Positions 25,939 through 35,282 of a stretch of 64,000 bases of DNA are shown here, piece by piece. Positions within the stretch are counted from its first letter, which is position 1; each line of letters opens with the position of its first letter. Made by a program: the position numbers and the translations under genes. Under the pieces are notes generated by a model that was not told where the DNA came from, did not search any database, and saw nothing but the letters and a program-made list of their open reading frames with translations. This stretch comes from Providencia hangzhouensis (GTDB taxonomy: Bacteria > Pseudomonadota > Gammaproteobacteria > Enterobacterales > Enterobacteriaceae). The stretch is from the NCBI RefSeq assembly GCF_029193595.2, contig NZ_CP135052.1:124001-188000 (forward strand). The letters run 5' to 3'.

Positions 25939-27147
25939 TTAAAAACTGATTGAATTAAAAAACCAATGGTTATTACCTAATAGAATATAACCATTTGCAT
26001 TGGTGACAAATGATTTTCCTTCGAGCTTGTTATTTGCAAGGGAAATAGAAAATTGAATGTGATTTTCTCCCCATTTTTTGTAAAATAAATTTGTAAAATT
26101 AATCAGTGAAGCCGTCTGGTCGTCATTTAAGCTGTCTTTTATTATAAATATGACTTTATTATCTTTAGTGATTTTACGCCATTGAACATTACTTTCTGTT
26201 AATCCTAACTCTGCTTTTTGTAATAATTCACCAAGGTTAACCTGTTTTATTTCACTCTTAATATAACAACTGAAATAACCAGATAATATTTTGTCTATTT
26301 TATTGTTTACATTAATGGATGTTTTGTCATCTATCGCTGTTATTTTTGGATTACATGGGTTACTAAGCTCTATCTTTAATGTATCTGGAAATACGTCAAT
26401 AATCTTATTTTCAATTTCATTTTCGAGTTTATTTATTATTTTAATTGAAAACTTTTCATTATATTTAGCTTTGACTAGGCGTTGCATACTCCAGTCGGCA
26501 TCTCTTTGGGTTTTAACTAAAATGAGGCTTTCGTCATTTGCACTTTGAGTTACAGTAATAGGGTCGTGGTTGCCTTGAAGTATGCGCTCTAGTGTTTTTA
26601 CTTTTTTCTCAGTACTTTGTTCTGGAATATATTGAAAAATAACGTAAGCAATAAATATTGAAAATAAAGTAAAGAAAAAGACCAGCATAGTTTGTTTATT
26701 AAAAACACTTGCTTTTTCCTTGGTTGACTTTTTTACTTTAGATTGAATGGCAGGTAATGGATTTTCCACTTCCGAGCTCAATGCATCCTCAAACGTTTGG
26801 AAGCTTTGCCAATCAGTATCTTGCATTTTTATTGCAATAGGAAATATATCAGCCAAAAGCAATTGCTGAAGAACGATAGGAATTTCGGTACTTAGTCCAC
26901 TATCATTTAGTCTAATTGCCAAACCACTTTCAGTAGATTGACTTGCCGTAACAATTGAAAACTCACAGGTAATACCATCACTAGGGATCTGGTAAGTTGT
27001 AAATCCATCATCATTGATGTCAGTTTTGTAATCTAGGCCGTTACTAATGATAATAAGATTATTATCTGTATTAACCATTAACTCTTGGCCGGTCATAGGA
27101 CCACTAGCAATTTTTATTATGCATGTTTGGCTATTTGTGTTACTCAT
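25939..27147 (-). CDS. prgH: Inner-membrane ring protein SctD (PrgH/MxiG)
   Basis: This 402-residue protein has an N-terminal FHA-like cytoplasmic domain (residues 1-115), a linker, a single membrane helix (MLVFFFTLFSIFIAYVIF, residues about 153-170) and a periplasmic ring-building region. This is the PrgH layout and length (392 in Salmonella). It is the first gene of the minus-strand secretion operon, divergent from invF. The 227-base gap 27148-27374 holds both promoters. Confidence 0.9.
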   Translation of the reverse strand: MSNTNSQTCIIKIASGPMTGQELMVNTDNNLIIISNGLDYKTDINDDGFTTYQIPSDGITCEFSIVTASQSTESGLAIRLNDSGLSTEIPIVLQQLLLADIFPIAIKMQDTDWQSFQTFEDALSSEVENPLPAIQSKVKKSTKEKASVFNKQTMLVFFFTLFSIFIAYVIFQYIPEQSTEKKVKTLERILQGNHDPITVTQSANDESLILVKTQRDADWSMQRLVKAKYNEKFSIKIINKLENEIENKIIDVFPDTLKIELSNPCNPKITAIDDKTSINVNNKIDKILSGYFSCYIKSEIKQVNLGELLQKAELGLTESNVQWRKITKDNKVIFIIKDSLNDDQTASLINFTNLFYKKWGENHIQFSISLANNKLEGKSFVTNANGYILLGNNHWFFNSISF

Positions 27148-27374
27148 AAAAATAATCTCATGGAATTCATTTCATTTTAGTTATGTATTTATTGGGTCTC
27201 GTTATTGGCAGCAAGTAAAACAAGAAATATTTTTTCTGTCAGTTGAATTGTTCTTATTCATTTTTACTTTTAATTTGGAATGGAAAGTGTGAAGGATTCC
27301 AGAGTATTCCCTTGAGGATTTTTCATCTATCGCTCATTCTGTATACACCAAATTACTTTAATAAGGCTTATATC

Positions 27375-28154
27375 ATGTCAAAAAAAGATATTGCTATATT
27401 ATTAGAAAGTAGGGGCTGTTGCTTTTCTTTGCAGGATAAATTGGTCTTGGCTATACCTAATAAGAATGCAACGCCTTTTTCTTATAAATCTCTATATTCA
27501 AATTTAAATATTTCGATAGAAATTCAGGCTATATTTATTTGCCAAGAAAATGAATGGGAGTTGATAGATAAATCAAACTGGAATTTATATTCAATGGATT
27601 TATCAGAATTAGTTGAAATTTTAGCGGTTATTGATACCGCGACAGGGCAAGCATTTCTCGCTAAAAAAGAGAAACCAAAGGTTGATGAAAATAGTCAAGA
27701 CGAACTTATTGTATTACCGGAAAAGTTTCCACCAACCGTTTCGATTAAAAATATAGCGATTGATTTAATTATTAGAAACCACCCTGTATTTGATAGTTGG
27801 TGTGAAATATTAAGACGATATGAAGCCTACGGTATGATGCGATTTATTCTTACTTCCGCTCAAGATGATAAGAATGCCAATATTAATCAGCTATGTGCAC
27901 GTTATGGTATATCAGCTTCTTATTTTAGGCAGCTTTATCGAGAAAACTTTAATAAAACGGCAAAACGTAAAATTATGAGTGTGCGTATGGCTAATGCCAT
28001 TCTACAGCTAATTGAAAGCGATGATTCAATATTAGATGTAGGGCTGGAAGCGGGATATTGCTCAGCATCTCATTTTACTAATGATATTAAAAAAGAATTA
28101 GGCCTAACACCATCAGAAATTAGGCATATTGGAGCAACATTATATGAGCAGTAA
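27375..28154 (+). CDS. invF: AraC-family type III secretion activator InvF/MxiE
   Basis: This 259-residue protein has an AraC helix-turn-helix pair at the C-terminus. INQLCARYGISASYFRQLYR and SILDVGLEAGYCSASHF are the two helix-turn-helix segments, followed by KKELGLTPSEIR. In Salmonella, InvF acts with the chaperone SicA to activate the effector genes. A longer frame from 27243 exists, but ATG 27375 has AAGG upstream and starts beyond the divergent promoter region. It overlaps invG by 11 bases. Confidence 0.9.
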   Translation: MSKKDIAILLESRGCCFSLQDKLVLAIPNKNATPFSYKSLYSNLNISIEIQAIFICQENEWELIDKSNWNLYSMDLSELVEILAVIDTATGQAFLAKKEKPKVDENSQDELIVLPEKFPPTVSIKNIAIDLIIRNHPVFDSWCEILRRYEAYGMMRFILTSAQDDKNANINQLCARYGISASYFRQLYRENFNKTAKRKIMSVRMANAILQLIESDDSILDVGLEAGYCSASHFTNDIKKELGLTPSEIRHIGATLYEQ

Positions 28155-29847
28155 AAAAAATCGAGTGTTAGGACTAACACTATTTTTACTGAGTGTGAAT
28201 TTTTATTCGGCGCAAGCAGAAATTATTGTGGCGGAGCCTGTTACACAGTCAAAAAACCACGATACATTCGTCGCAAATAATATAGCAGTGGGTAAGGTGT
28301 TTGATGCGGTCGCAGAGCGTCTAAATAAACCGATTATTCTTAGTAAATTAGCAGCTCAAAAAAAAGTAACTGGCAATTTTAATTTGGCTAATGCAGATGA
28401 AATGTTTAAAGCATTAGCTCGGCGAATTGCGCTAGTGTGGTATGACGATGGCGCAAGTATCTATGTTTATGATAATAGTGAAATGCGCAGCGCAATTATT
28501 CCAACGAATAACGTCAGTAGTAACCAGTTGCTTAATTATATTCAACGAAATGGCATCTATGATTCACGTTTCCCTGTACGTTCACAAGAGGGGGAAAGAT
28601 TATTATTTGTTTCTGGTCCGCCTCTGTATATTGAATTAATTAAAGCAGCTTCTTTATACCTTGCAGAACAAATTAGGAAAGAGGAATTATCCAGCGGTGA
28701 AGTTGCGGTTATTCCGTTAAAACACGCCTCAGTAACAGATAGAAGTTATTCATTACGTGGGCAAAATATTACGATCCCAGGTTTGCTGAATGTCATTAAT
28801 AACTTATTTAAAAATGGCACAACAATCGATGAAACGTTAATTATTCAGCCTCCATCTGTAGCGATTAACTCAACAGGAGATTCAATCGATGAATTAATGG
28901 ATGCGCCAATTGGGGACTCATCATCTTCTACGAATAAGCCCCAGTTGGTAACAAGAAAGCCTTCTAACAGTGCTTTTTCTCTAGTGGCGCATCCTGACAG
29001 TAATAGTTTGATTGTTAAAGGCAGCCAAGAGCAAATTCGTTATGTTCGTCAACTTGTGAATACATTGGATATGCGTCGTCGCCAAGTGGAGCTGTCATTA
29101 TGGATTATCGATATTACTCGTTCTGAATTAGATAATTTAGGTGTCAATTGGGAAGTTGGCACATTTAATACGGGAACGGGCTCAGTATCTTTTAATCGCA
29201 GTACATTATCGAACAGCCAGCAATTTCTATTACAGATTGATGCATTGAATAAGACGGGTAATGGGCACATAGTTTCTCGGCCAGTGCTATTAACCCAAGA
29301 AAACATTCCTGCTTTATTTGATAACAACACTAGTTTTTACGCCAAATTACAAGGTGAACGTATTGCGACTCTTGAGCAAGTCACATATGGCACCATGGTG
29401 AGTGTGATGCCGCGTATTTCCGCAGGTAATAACGTTGAAATGGAAGTCAATATTGAAGATGGTGCAGAAAACCGCGATAGCATGGGTAAAACATCCAGCG
29501 TAGAAGGGCTACCAGCCGTTAATCGAACCAGTATTAATACTGTTGCGCGTATTGCAAAAGACAGTAGTTTGCTTATCGGTGGTTATACACGTGAGCAATA
29601 TGTTGAAAATGAGAGCAAAATTCCTTTTTTAGGCGATCTTCCTTATGTGGGAGGGTTATTTAGCCATTCATCTACGAATCAGCAAAAGATGGTGCGTTTA
29701 TTTTTAATCCAACCGCGTTTATTGAATGAAAATGAAGGGTGGGATGGGCGACAATTTTCCGAAAAAACGCGGATTACCAACCATGACAGTCAGTTGCATA
29801 GTACGGTTCAATTTCTTCAACAATACATGAGTGAGTCATGGCAATAA
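28144..29847 (+). CDS. invG: Outer-membrane secretin SctC (InvG/MxiD)
   Basis: The 567-residue protein has a signal peptide ending near SAQAE (residue about 25). N-domains follow (FDAVAERLNKPIILSKLAAQ, SGPPLYIELIKAASLYL, LIVKGSQEQIRYVRQLVNTLD, quoted in part). The secretin core at the C-terminal half has VNRTSINTVARI and LLIGGYTREQ. It forms the outer-membrane gate and should depend on the YscW-like pilotin. ATG 28144 with GGAGC upstream is chosen, inside the end of invF. Confidence 0.95.
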   Translation: MSSKKNRVLGLTLFLLSVNFYSAQAEIIVAEPVTQSKNHDTFVANNIAVGKVFDAVAERLNKPIILSKLAAQKKVTGNFNLANADEMFKALARRIALVWYDDGASIYVYDNSEMRSAIIPTNNVSSNQLLNYIQRNGIYDSRFPVRSQEGERLLFVSGPPLYIELIKAASLYLAEQIRKEELSSGEVAVIPLKHASVTDRSYSLRGQNITIPGLLNVINNLFKNGTTIDETLIIQPPSVAINSTGDSIDELMDAPIGDSSSSTNKPQLVTRKPSNSAFSLVAHPDSNSLIVKGSQEQIRYVRQLVNTLDMRRRQVELSLWIIDITRSELDNLGVNWEVGTFNTGTGSVSFNRSTLSNSQQFLLQIDALNKTGNGHIVSRPVLLTQENIPALFDNNTSFYAKLQGERIATLEQVTYGTMVSVMPRISAGNNVEMEVNIEDGAENRDSMGKTSSVEGLPAVNRTSINTVARIAKDSSLLIGGYTREQYVENESKIPFLGDLPYVGGLFSHSSTNQQKMVRLFLIQPRLLNENEGWDGRQFSEKTRITNHDSQLHSTVQFLQQYMSESWQ

Positions 29848-30938
29848 CACCACTGAGCTTTAATACCCGCTTTTCGGTTAATACTCAAAACAAAAGTCGT
29901 GCACCAGTGAGTAGCAGTAGTGACGACTCCGATGAAGTTGCTCGTGGCGCAGGTGTCATTGATAGCTCTAGTGAATATGCATCGATGTCGATGCTAGCGG
30001 CAAGTCATGTGCGCCGAGGAAGTTCTAAAAAGGGCAGCGAAGAAGACTGGTTGCAATTTTCTGAACGCATTTTAGATAAAGATGCGGATGACAAAGTGTT
30101 ACATATAGAAGGGTTACTTAATAAGCAGTTAATGACCCCGAAACAGTTACGAGAATTTTTATTGCAATTTTTTACTGATCCTAGTGACTTATTAATGCTT
30201 CTTGCAGCATTACTTAATCGAAAAAAATTAAAAAAAGAACAAATTGATAACCTTGAAGCTTTAGCGGAATTACTGCAAGCAGAAGACACTGAACGGAGCG
30301 CTCAAGCAGGCATTAATGTTGCACTCATTGCAAAGGCATTTGCAAAAAAATTACATTTCAGTGCTGGGAATTTACGTACATTATATCGTGAATTTATTAG
30401 TTATGACGGGCCGATTGTTTATTTATATGAGCAATGGGTTGAGGAAATGGAAATCCAAGAGCGTGAAAATATGATGCGTTATCTTGGTCGGGCGCTTGCT
30501 TGTGATTTACAGGCGTTGCCATTAGGCGATCTAAATATCACTGCGTTCGGTAGTTTTTTTAGCCGTGTTGGCCGGCTCCGAGAATTGCAATCATTAGACT
30601 ATGTATTTTGTCAGCAATTCTTTCAATCCGGGTTTTTTCGCCACAATGGAAAATCAAATCAATCAAAGCTTGAAAAAGAGTTAAGCCAATTATTTACCCG
30701 AGGGATACGTAATCACGTTGGCTTTGAAGAAGTGGTCATCACTTTTATTAATAACATATTGAACATAATGAGCTCCGATATTCGAGGCCAATTTTTACAA
30801 TTACTCTTACTGGCGTTTTCTATCATTCCAGTTGCTGTATTTCCTTCATTGGAAGCACGAGAGGAACTTATTGATCAATTAAAGAAACTCATGGACCAAG
30901 TTATGGTGAAAGAGCTGTTTTTACACCGACATTCGTAG
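29838..30938 (+). CDS. invE: Gatekeeper SctW (InvE/MxiC)
   Basis: This 366-residue protein has a disordered secretion-type N-terminus (residues 1-50, Ser/Asp-rich) followed by an all-helical HrpJ/YopN-type domain (LRTLYREFISYDGPIVYLYEQW, given in part; LARALACDLQALP-like text). Its length is close to Salmonella InvE (372). It holds back effectors until the translocators are secreted and the host is contacted. It overlaps the secretin gene by 10 bases. Confidence 0.92.
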   Translation: MAITPLSFNTRFSVNTQNKSRAPVSSSSDDSDEVARGAGVIDSSSEYASMSMLAASHVRRGSSKKGSEEDWLQFSERILDKDADDKVLHIEGLLNKQLMTPKQLREFLLQFFTDPSDLLMLLAALLNRKKLKKEQIDNLEALAELLQAEDTERSAQAGINVALIAKAFAKKLHFSAGNLRTLYREFISYDGPIVYLYEQWVEEMEIQERENMMRYLGRALACDLQALPLGDLNITAFGSFFSRVGRLRELQSLDYVFCQQFFQSGFFRHNGKSNQSKLEKELSQLFTRGIRNHVGFEEVVITFINNILNIMSSDIRGQFLQLLLLAFSIIPVAVFPSLEAREELIDQLKKLMDQVMVKELFLHRHS

Positions 30939-30959
30939 TTTGATAGGAAAAGTAATTTC

Positions 30960-33026
30960 ATGAAAAATATAACCGGATTTTTATTACAAATCCGTAATCG
31001 CCCAGAGCTAATGGTATTAGTTATCATGGTTATGGTTATTGCGATGTTGATTATTCCATTACCCACAATATTGGTCGATTTATTGATCGGCTTAAATATT
31101 ATGATCTCAGTACTTATTTTTATGAGTTCTTTTTATATTACTCGGGTACTTAATTTTCAGTCATTTCCATCTATCTTGCTAATTAGTACGTTATTTCGAC
31201 TTGCTTTATCAATTAGTACTAGTCGTCTAATTTTATTAGAAGCAGATGCAGGGGATATTATCGCAACGTTTGGTGAATTTGTTATTCAAGATAACTTAGT
31301 TGTTGGTATGGTGGTATTTGCGATAGTTACCATTGTACAGTTTATTGTTATCACTAAAGGTTCTGAACGTATTGCTGAAGTGGCTGCACGCTTTTCCCTT
31401 GATGCGATGCCGGGCAAACAAATGAGTATCGATGCTGATCTACGTGCAGGTGTGATTGATGAGGCGACAGTTAAAGAGAAGCGTGGCGACCTTGAAAAAG
31501 AGAGCCAATTATTTGGGTCTTTTGATGGCGCGATGAAATTTATTAAAGGGGATGCGATAGCGGGTATTGTCATCATTTTTGTTAACTTAATTGGCGGAAT
31601 ATCTGTTGGCACAGCTCAACAGGGAATGGATGTTTCAACTGCATTAAATACGTTTTCTTTATTAACGATTGGTGATGGTTTAGTTGCTCAAATCCCTGCA
31701 CTACTCATTTCTATCAGTGCGGGTTTTATTGTCACTCGAGTAGGCGGTAATGATAAAAACTTAGGTGAAAACATTGTTTCGGAGTTATTTGCAAATGACT
31801 TTACGATTTTAATTACAGCATTAGTTGTACTTTCAATGGGTTTTTTACCTGGTTTTCCAACGATTATATTTTTACTATTATCAGGGCTTCTTATTGGACT
31901 ATTTTCTTTCCGATATTTTAAAAAACAAAAAAATAAGCAAAAAATAGTGAAAGGTGAAGCAGAATCGATTAATTCAGATGTGACGGAAGGTGAAACACAA
32001 AGAGAAATCAGTGATATTGAGGAAGAATATATTCCAGAAACATTACCGATTATCATATCTGTTAACCAAAAATATAGAGAACATTTAGAAGATAATAGAT
32101 TTTTGTCTAGAATGAAAAAAGATATTTTTATTCGATATGGATATAGGATCCCAGATATTGCTGTCAACTATTCACCGATTATTCCTGAAAATAAAATGGT
32201 GATACTCATTAATGAAATTAAAGCAGGAGAATATGATATCTATTTTCATGGGTATCGCTTACTGACTGTTAATGATGAACCTGAATATCTAGGTATGGAA
32301 TTAATAAAGTTTACGGATGAATACGGTTCAGTGAGCACGTGGTTTGAAAAAAATGATCTATCTAATATTGAACAACTCGGTTTAATGGTTCGTGATGATG
32401 TAACAGAAGCGATTGATTGTGCTAGTACCTTGTTGTTGAGATTTATAAATGAATTTTTTGGTATTCAAGAAACTAAAAACTTACTTGATGACCTTGAAAG
32501 AAAATACCCTGAATTATTAAAGGAGTGTTATCGACATACGACAGTACAAAAAGTTACTGAAGTTTTTCAACGTTTATTAATGGAAAAAATTTCAGTTCGT
32601 AATATGAAACTAATTATTGAAACCTTAGTGCAGTGGGTGCCAAAAGAAAAAGATAGTTTAATGTTAGTTGAGCACGTAAGAAGCTCAATGGCACGTTATA
32701 TTTCATCCTGTTTCTCTGTGGATGGGCGTTTGAATGTCCTCATGATTAACTCAGGGCTAGAAGACACGATACGTCAAGGGATTAGGCAGGCTTCCGGTGG
32801 AGTGTACTTACATCTTGAACCTGAAAAAACCAATGAGTTGATACAGGCTGCAGAACTTGCTTTAGAAAATAGTTATTTGTCAGTTAGGGATGTGAATGTT
32901 TTAGTACCGGTTGATATTCGTCGTTTTGTCAAAAAAATCTTAGAAGGCCGCTTTCCAGAGCTAGAAGTGCTTTCTTTTAATGAAGTTTCTGAAATGGTGA
33001 AGGTTAATGTGGTTAAAACCATATAA
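30960..33026 (+). CDS. invA: Export gate protein SctV (InvA/MxiA)
   Basis: This 688-residue protein is the FlhA/InvA family: seven to eight membrane helices in residues 15-320 with the FHIPEP-like region SRFSLDAMPGKQMSIDADLRAG (quoted here as RFSLDAMPGKQMSIDADL), and a large cytoplasmic domain that forms the nonameric ring. Its length matches Salmonella InvA (685). AGGAAA precedes the start. It is a standard marker for this secretion family. Confidence 0.97.
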   Translation: MKNITGFLLQIRNRPELMVLVIMVMVIAMLIIPLPTILVDLLIGLNIMISVLIFMSSFYITRVLNFQSFPSILLISTLFRLALSISTSRLILLEADAGDIIATFGEFVIQDNLVVGMVVFAIVTIVQFIVITKGSERIAEVAARFSLDAMPGKQMSIDADLRAGVIDEATVKEKRGDLEKESQLFGSFDGAMKFIKGDAIAGIVIIFVNLIGGISVGTAQQGMDVSTALNTFSLLTIGDGLVAQIPALLISISAGFIVTRVGGNDKNLGENIVSELFANDFTILITALVVLSMGFLPGFPTIIFLLLSGLLIGLFSFRYFKKQKNKQKIVKGEAESINSDVTEGETQREISDIEEEYIPETLPIIISVNQKYREHLEDNRFLSRMKKDIFIRYGYRIPDIAVNYSPIIPENKMVILINEIKAGEYDIYFHGYRLLTVNDEPEYLGMELIKFTDEYGSVSTWFEKNDLSNIEQLGLMVRDDVTEAIDCASTLLLRFINEFFGIQETKNLLDDLERKYPELLKECYRHTTVQKVTEVFQRLLMEKISVRNMKLIIETLVQWVPKEKDSLMLVEHVRSSMARYISSCFSVDGRLNVLMINSGLEDTIRQGIRQASGGVYLHLEPEKTNELIQAAELALENSYLSVRDVNVLVPVDIRRFVKKILEGRFPELEVLSFNEVSEMVKVNVVKTI

Positions 33027-33123
33027 TCAAAAAATTGGCTTTATTAACAAATAAAGCGACTTAATTCAATATAATTAAAAATGTTGGATGATATAAAATA
33101 TATTTAAAATATAAGGAATACCA

Positions 33124-33528
33124 ATGAAATATAGATTTATAGAAATGTTAAATGAGTATTTAAATTCTATGGGGCGTAGTGACCTAGTTAACTCTCAGCT
33201 AGATTGTCATTCTAATATTCAATTTGAAATGAACGAGTTCTCTGCGATTAATATCGATTTATCAACGAATGATATTATCATTTGGAGTCAATTAGTAGAT
33301 TGCAATTACAGTCATTTAGAGTTAGTTAGTGCTCCTTTATTGAAATCATTATTAGAATATGCGCCAAATAATTTTTATCCGGGGCAACCGGCATTGAATC
33401 TTGTGGATGATGCCTATGTTCTTTCTGCGGTTTTAAAAGAATCAGCTTTAAATGATATGCAATTATTTGCAGATAGCTTTGAAGAGTTCTTTGAGCGTGC
33501 AAATGAGCTTAGTGCTCAGCTAACGTAA
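33124..33528 (+). CDS. invB: Class IB secretion chaperone InvB/Spa15
   Basis: The 134-residue acidic protein (LLEYAPNNFYPGQPALNLVDD is family-like; the C-terminal helix FADSFEEFFERANEL) sits between invA and invC as in SPI-1 and mxi-spa loci. It should bind the chaperone-binding regions of several effectors and deliver them to the ATPase. AAGGAAT precedes ATG. A 97-base spacer separates it from invA. Confidence 0.88.
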   Translation: MKYRFIEMLNEYLNSMGRSDLVNSQLDCHSNIQFEMNEFSAINIDLSTNDIIIWSQLVDCNYSHLELVSAPLLKSLLEYAPNNFYPGQPALNLVDDAYVLSAVLKESALNDMQLFADSFEEFFERANELSAQLT

Positions 33529-33534
33529 CCCATT

Positions 33535-34827
33535 ATGAAGTTATTCGATTTCTGCGCGCATCCTGCGCGCATTCATGGATGCTTAATAGAAGCACCTTTA
33601 CACGGTGTTTTTATTGGTGAAATTTGTTTTATTGAGCGTTCTCTTATGCAGCCCGACATTATTGCGAAAGCGCAAGTTGTTGGTTTTAAAGAAGGGCTCA
33701 CAGTATTGAGTTTAATAGGTCGCACACAAGGTTTAACGCGAGAAGTGGTTATTCGCCCGAGCGGCTACCCATTTGTATTTGAAGTTGGCGAACACTTGGC
33801 GGGTAAAATTTTTAATGCGGCAGGTGAACAAGTTGGTGCGTTGAGTGAAGACCTTACTGAGCCAATGTTGCTCAATACAAAATTATTACGTATTGATAGC
33901 CCTCCAGTGAGCGTGACACAAAGGCGACCGGTTTCTGAGCCGATGGTCACAGGGGTACGTGCAATTGATAGCCTACTAACATGTGGCTTAGGTCAGCGTA
34001 TTGGTATTTTTGCCGCCGCAGGTAGTGGTAAAACTTCATTAATGAACATGATCATCAACCACGCTCATGCGGATATTCATGTCGTTGCTTTAATCGGTGA
34101 ACGAGGGCGAGAAGTTATTGAATTTATTGAGGAGTTGAAAGAGTCGCCTCATGCGGCACAGACGATATTAATTTATGCAACTTCAGACAGCCCACCGATT
34201 GAGCGGTGTAATGCCGCGTTGCTTGCGACTACGATTGCTGAATATTTTCGTGACTGTGGTCGTAATGTATTGCTGTACGTTGATTCCATGACCCGATATG
34301 CGAGAGCGTTGCGAGATGTGGCTTTAGCTACCGGAGAACTGCCGGCTAGACGCGGTTATCCTGCCTCTGTTTTTGAACAGCTTCCTATGTTGTTGGAGCG
34401 TCCAGGGCAATTAAAGCATGGCTCGATTACTGCTTTTTATACGGTGTTATTAGAAAGTGAAGAAGAGGCTGACCCGATTGGCGATGAGATTCGCTCCATT
34501 CTAGATGGTCATATTTATTTAAGCCACAAATTAGCGGGACGTGGGCATTACCCAGCGATTGATATCTTACACAGTATTAGCCGCGTATTCCAAAAGGTAA
34601 CGACTCCAGAGCATCGCCAGTGCGCAATTGATCTACGTGACATGATCTCAAGGCTTGAACAAATTCAGCTTTACCTTGAACTCGGTGAATATCAACGAGG
34701 TGAAAGCCATGAAAATGATCGAGCTTTAGATAAAAAAGAGCAAATTGAAGCTTTCTTAAAACAAGCCATGGATGAGCCAATGAGTTTCGACAATATATTA
34801 AGCAATCTCAATGAATTGGCATCTTAA
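33535..34827 (+). CDS. invC: Type III secretion ATPase SctN (InvC/SpaL)
   Basis: This 430-residue enzyme has the P-loop AAAGSGKTS (GSGKT at residues 163-167), Walker B YVDSMTRYARALRD and the FliI/InvC signature PARRGYPASVFEQLP. It unfolds and releases chaperone-bound substrates at the export gate. The length matches Salmonella InvC (431). Its stop overlaps the start of the next gene (TAATG). Confidence 0.96.
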   Translation: MKLFDFCAHPARIHGCLIEAPLHGVFIGEICFIERSLMQPDIIAKAQVVGFKEGLTVLSLIGRTQGLTREVVIRPSGYPFVFEVGEHLAGKIFNAAGEQVGALSEDLTEPMLLNTKLLRIDSPPVSVTQRRPVSEPMVTGVRAIDSLLTCGLGQRIGIFAAAGSGKTSLMNMIINHAHADIHVVALIGERGREVIEFIEELKESPHAAQTILIYATSDSPPIERCNAALLATTIAEYFRDCGRNVLLYVDSMTRYARALRDVALATGELPARRGYPASVFEQLPMLLERPGQLKHGSITAFYTVLLESEEEADPIGDEIRSILDGHIYLSHKLAGRGHYPAIDILHSISRVFQKVTTPEHRQCAIDLRDMISRLEQIQLYLELGEYQRGESHENDRALDKKEQIEAFLKQAMDEPMSFDNILSNLNELAS

Positions 34828-35282
34828 TGATTTCTAACTTGCTGGCTTTAACTGAGAGACGTTTTGACCGGACATTACAAGAACAATCGCAATTAAATTC
34901 AATAATAAAGCAACAGCAACAGCAATGCAGGGATATTCGCCAGCGTATTTTAGTTCTATCAACACAAACTGCATCTTATGAAAAATCAGAAGAATTAAGC
35001 CGAACTGCTTTTTGGGAAAGGCAGCGATTAAAGGCAGCGGTTCTTGCGGAAATAGCTCAACTTGAATTTCAAATAGAAACTCTAGCAGCCGAAATATCAA
35101 AAAATAAAATACTACAGTCTGAAATTGCTAAACGAATATTCATATTACGTAATAAGTGCGAGAAATTCCGAAATTATCTCAAGCAACAACGTATAGCCAG
35201 AAGGTTAAAATCAGAGCTACAGCAACAAAATGAAATTGAGGAGTTATTCGTACATGTCAGCAATAAAAATAAGTTCAAATGA
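34827..35282 (+). CDS. invI: ATPase central stalk SctO (InvI/SpaM)
   Basis: The 151-residue protein is almost entirely charged alpha-helix, predicted to form a two-helix coiled coil (residues about 10-70 and 75-140). This is the FliJ/SctO layout that connects the ATPase to the export gate. Position between the ATPase and the ruler gene, and length near InvI (147), support the call. Sequence conservation is low, as is usual for this family. Confidence 0.85.
   Translation: MISNLLALTERRFDRTLQEQSQLNSIIKQQQQQCRDIRQRILVLSTQTASYEKSEELSRTAFWERQRLKAAVLAEIAQLEFQIETLAAEISKNKILQSEIAKRIFILRNKCEKFRNYLKQQRIARRLKSELQQQNEIEELFVHVSNKNKFK

Noticed and set aside
27243..27374. Longer start for invF at 27243
   Set aside because: The extra 44 residues lie in the divergent promoter region, show no AraC-family similarity, and the good ribosome site is before ATG 27375.
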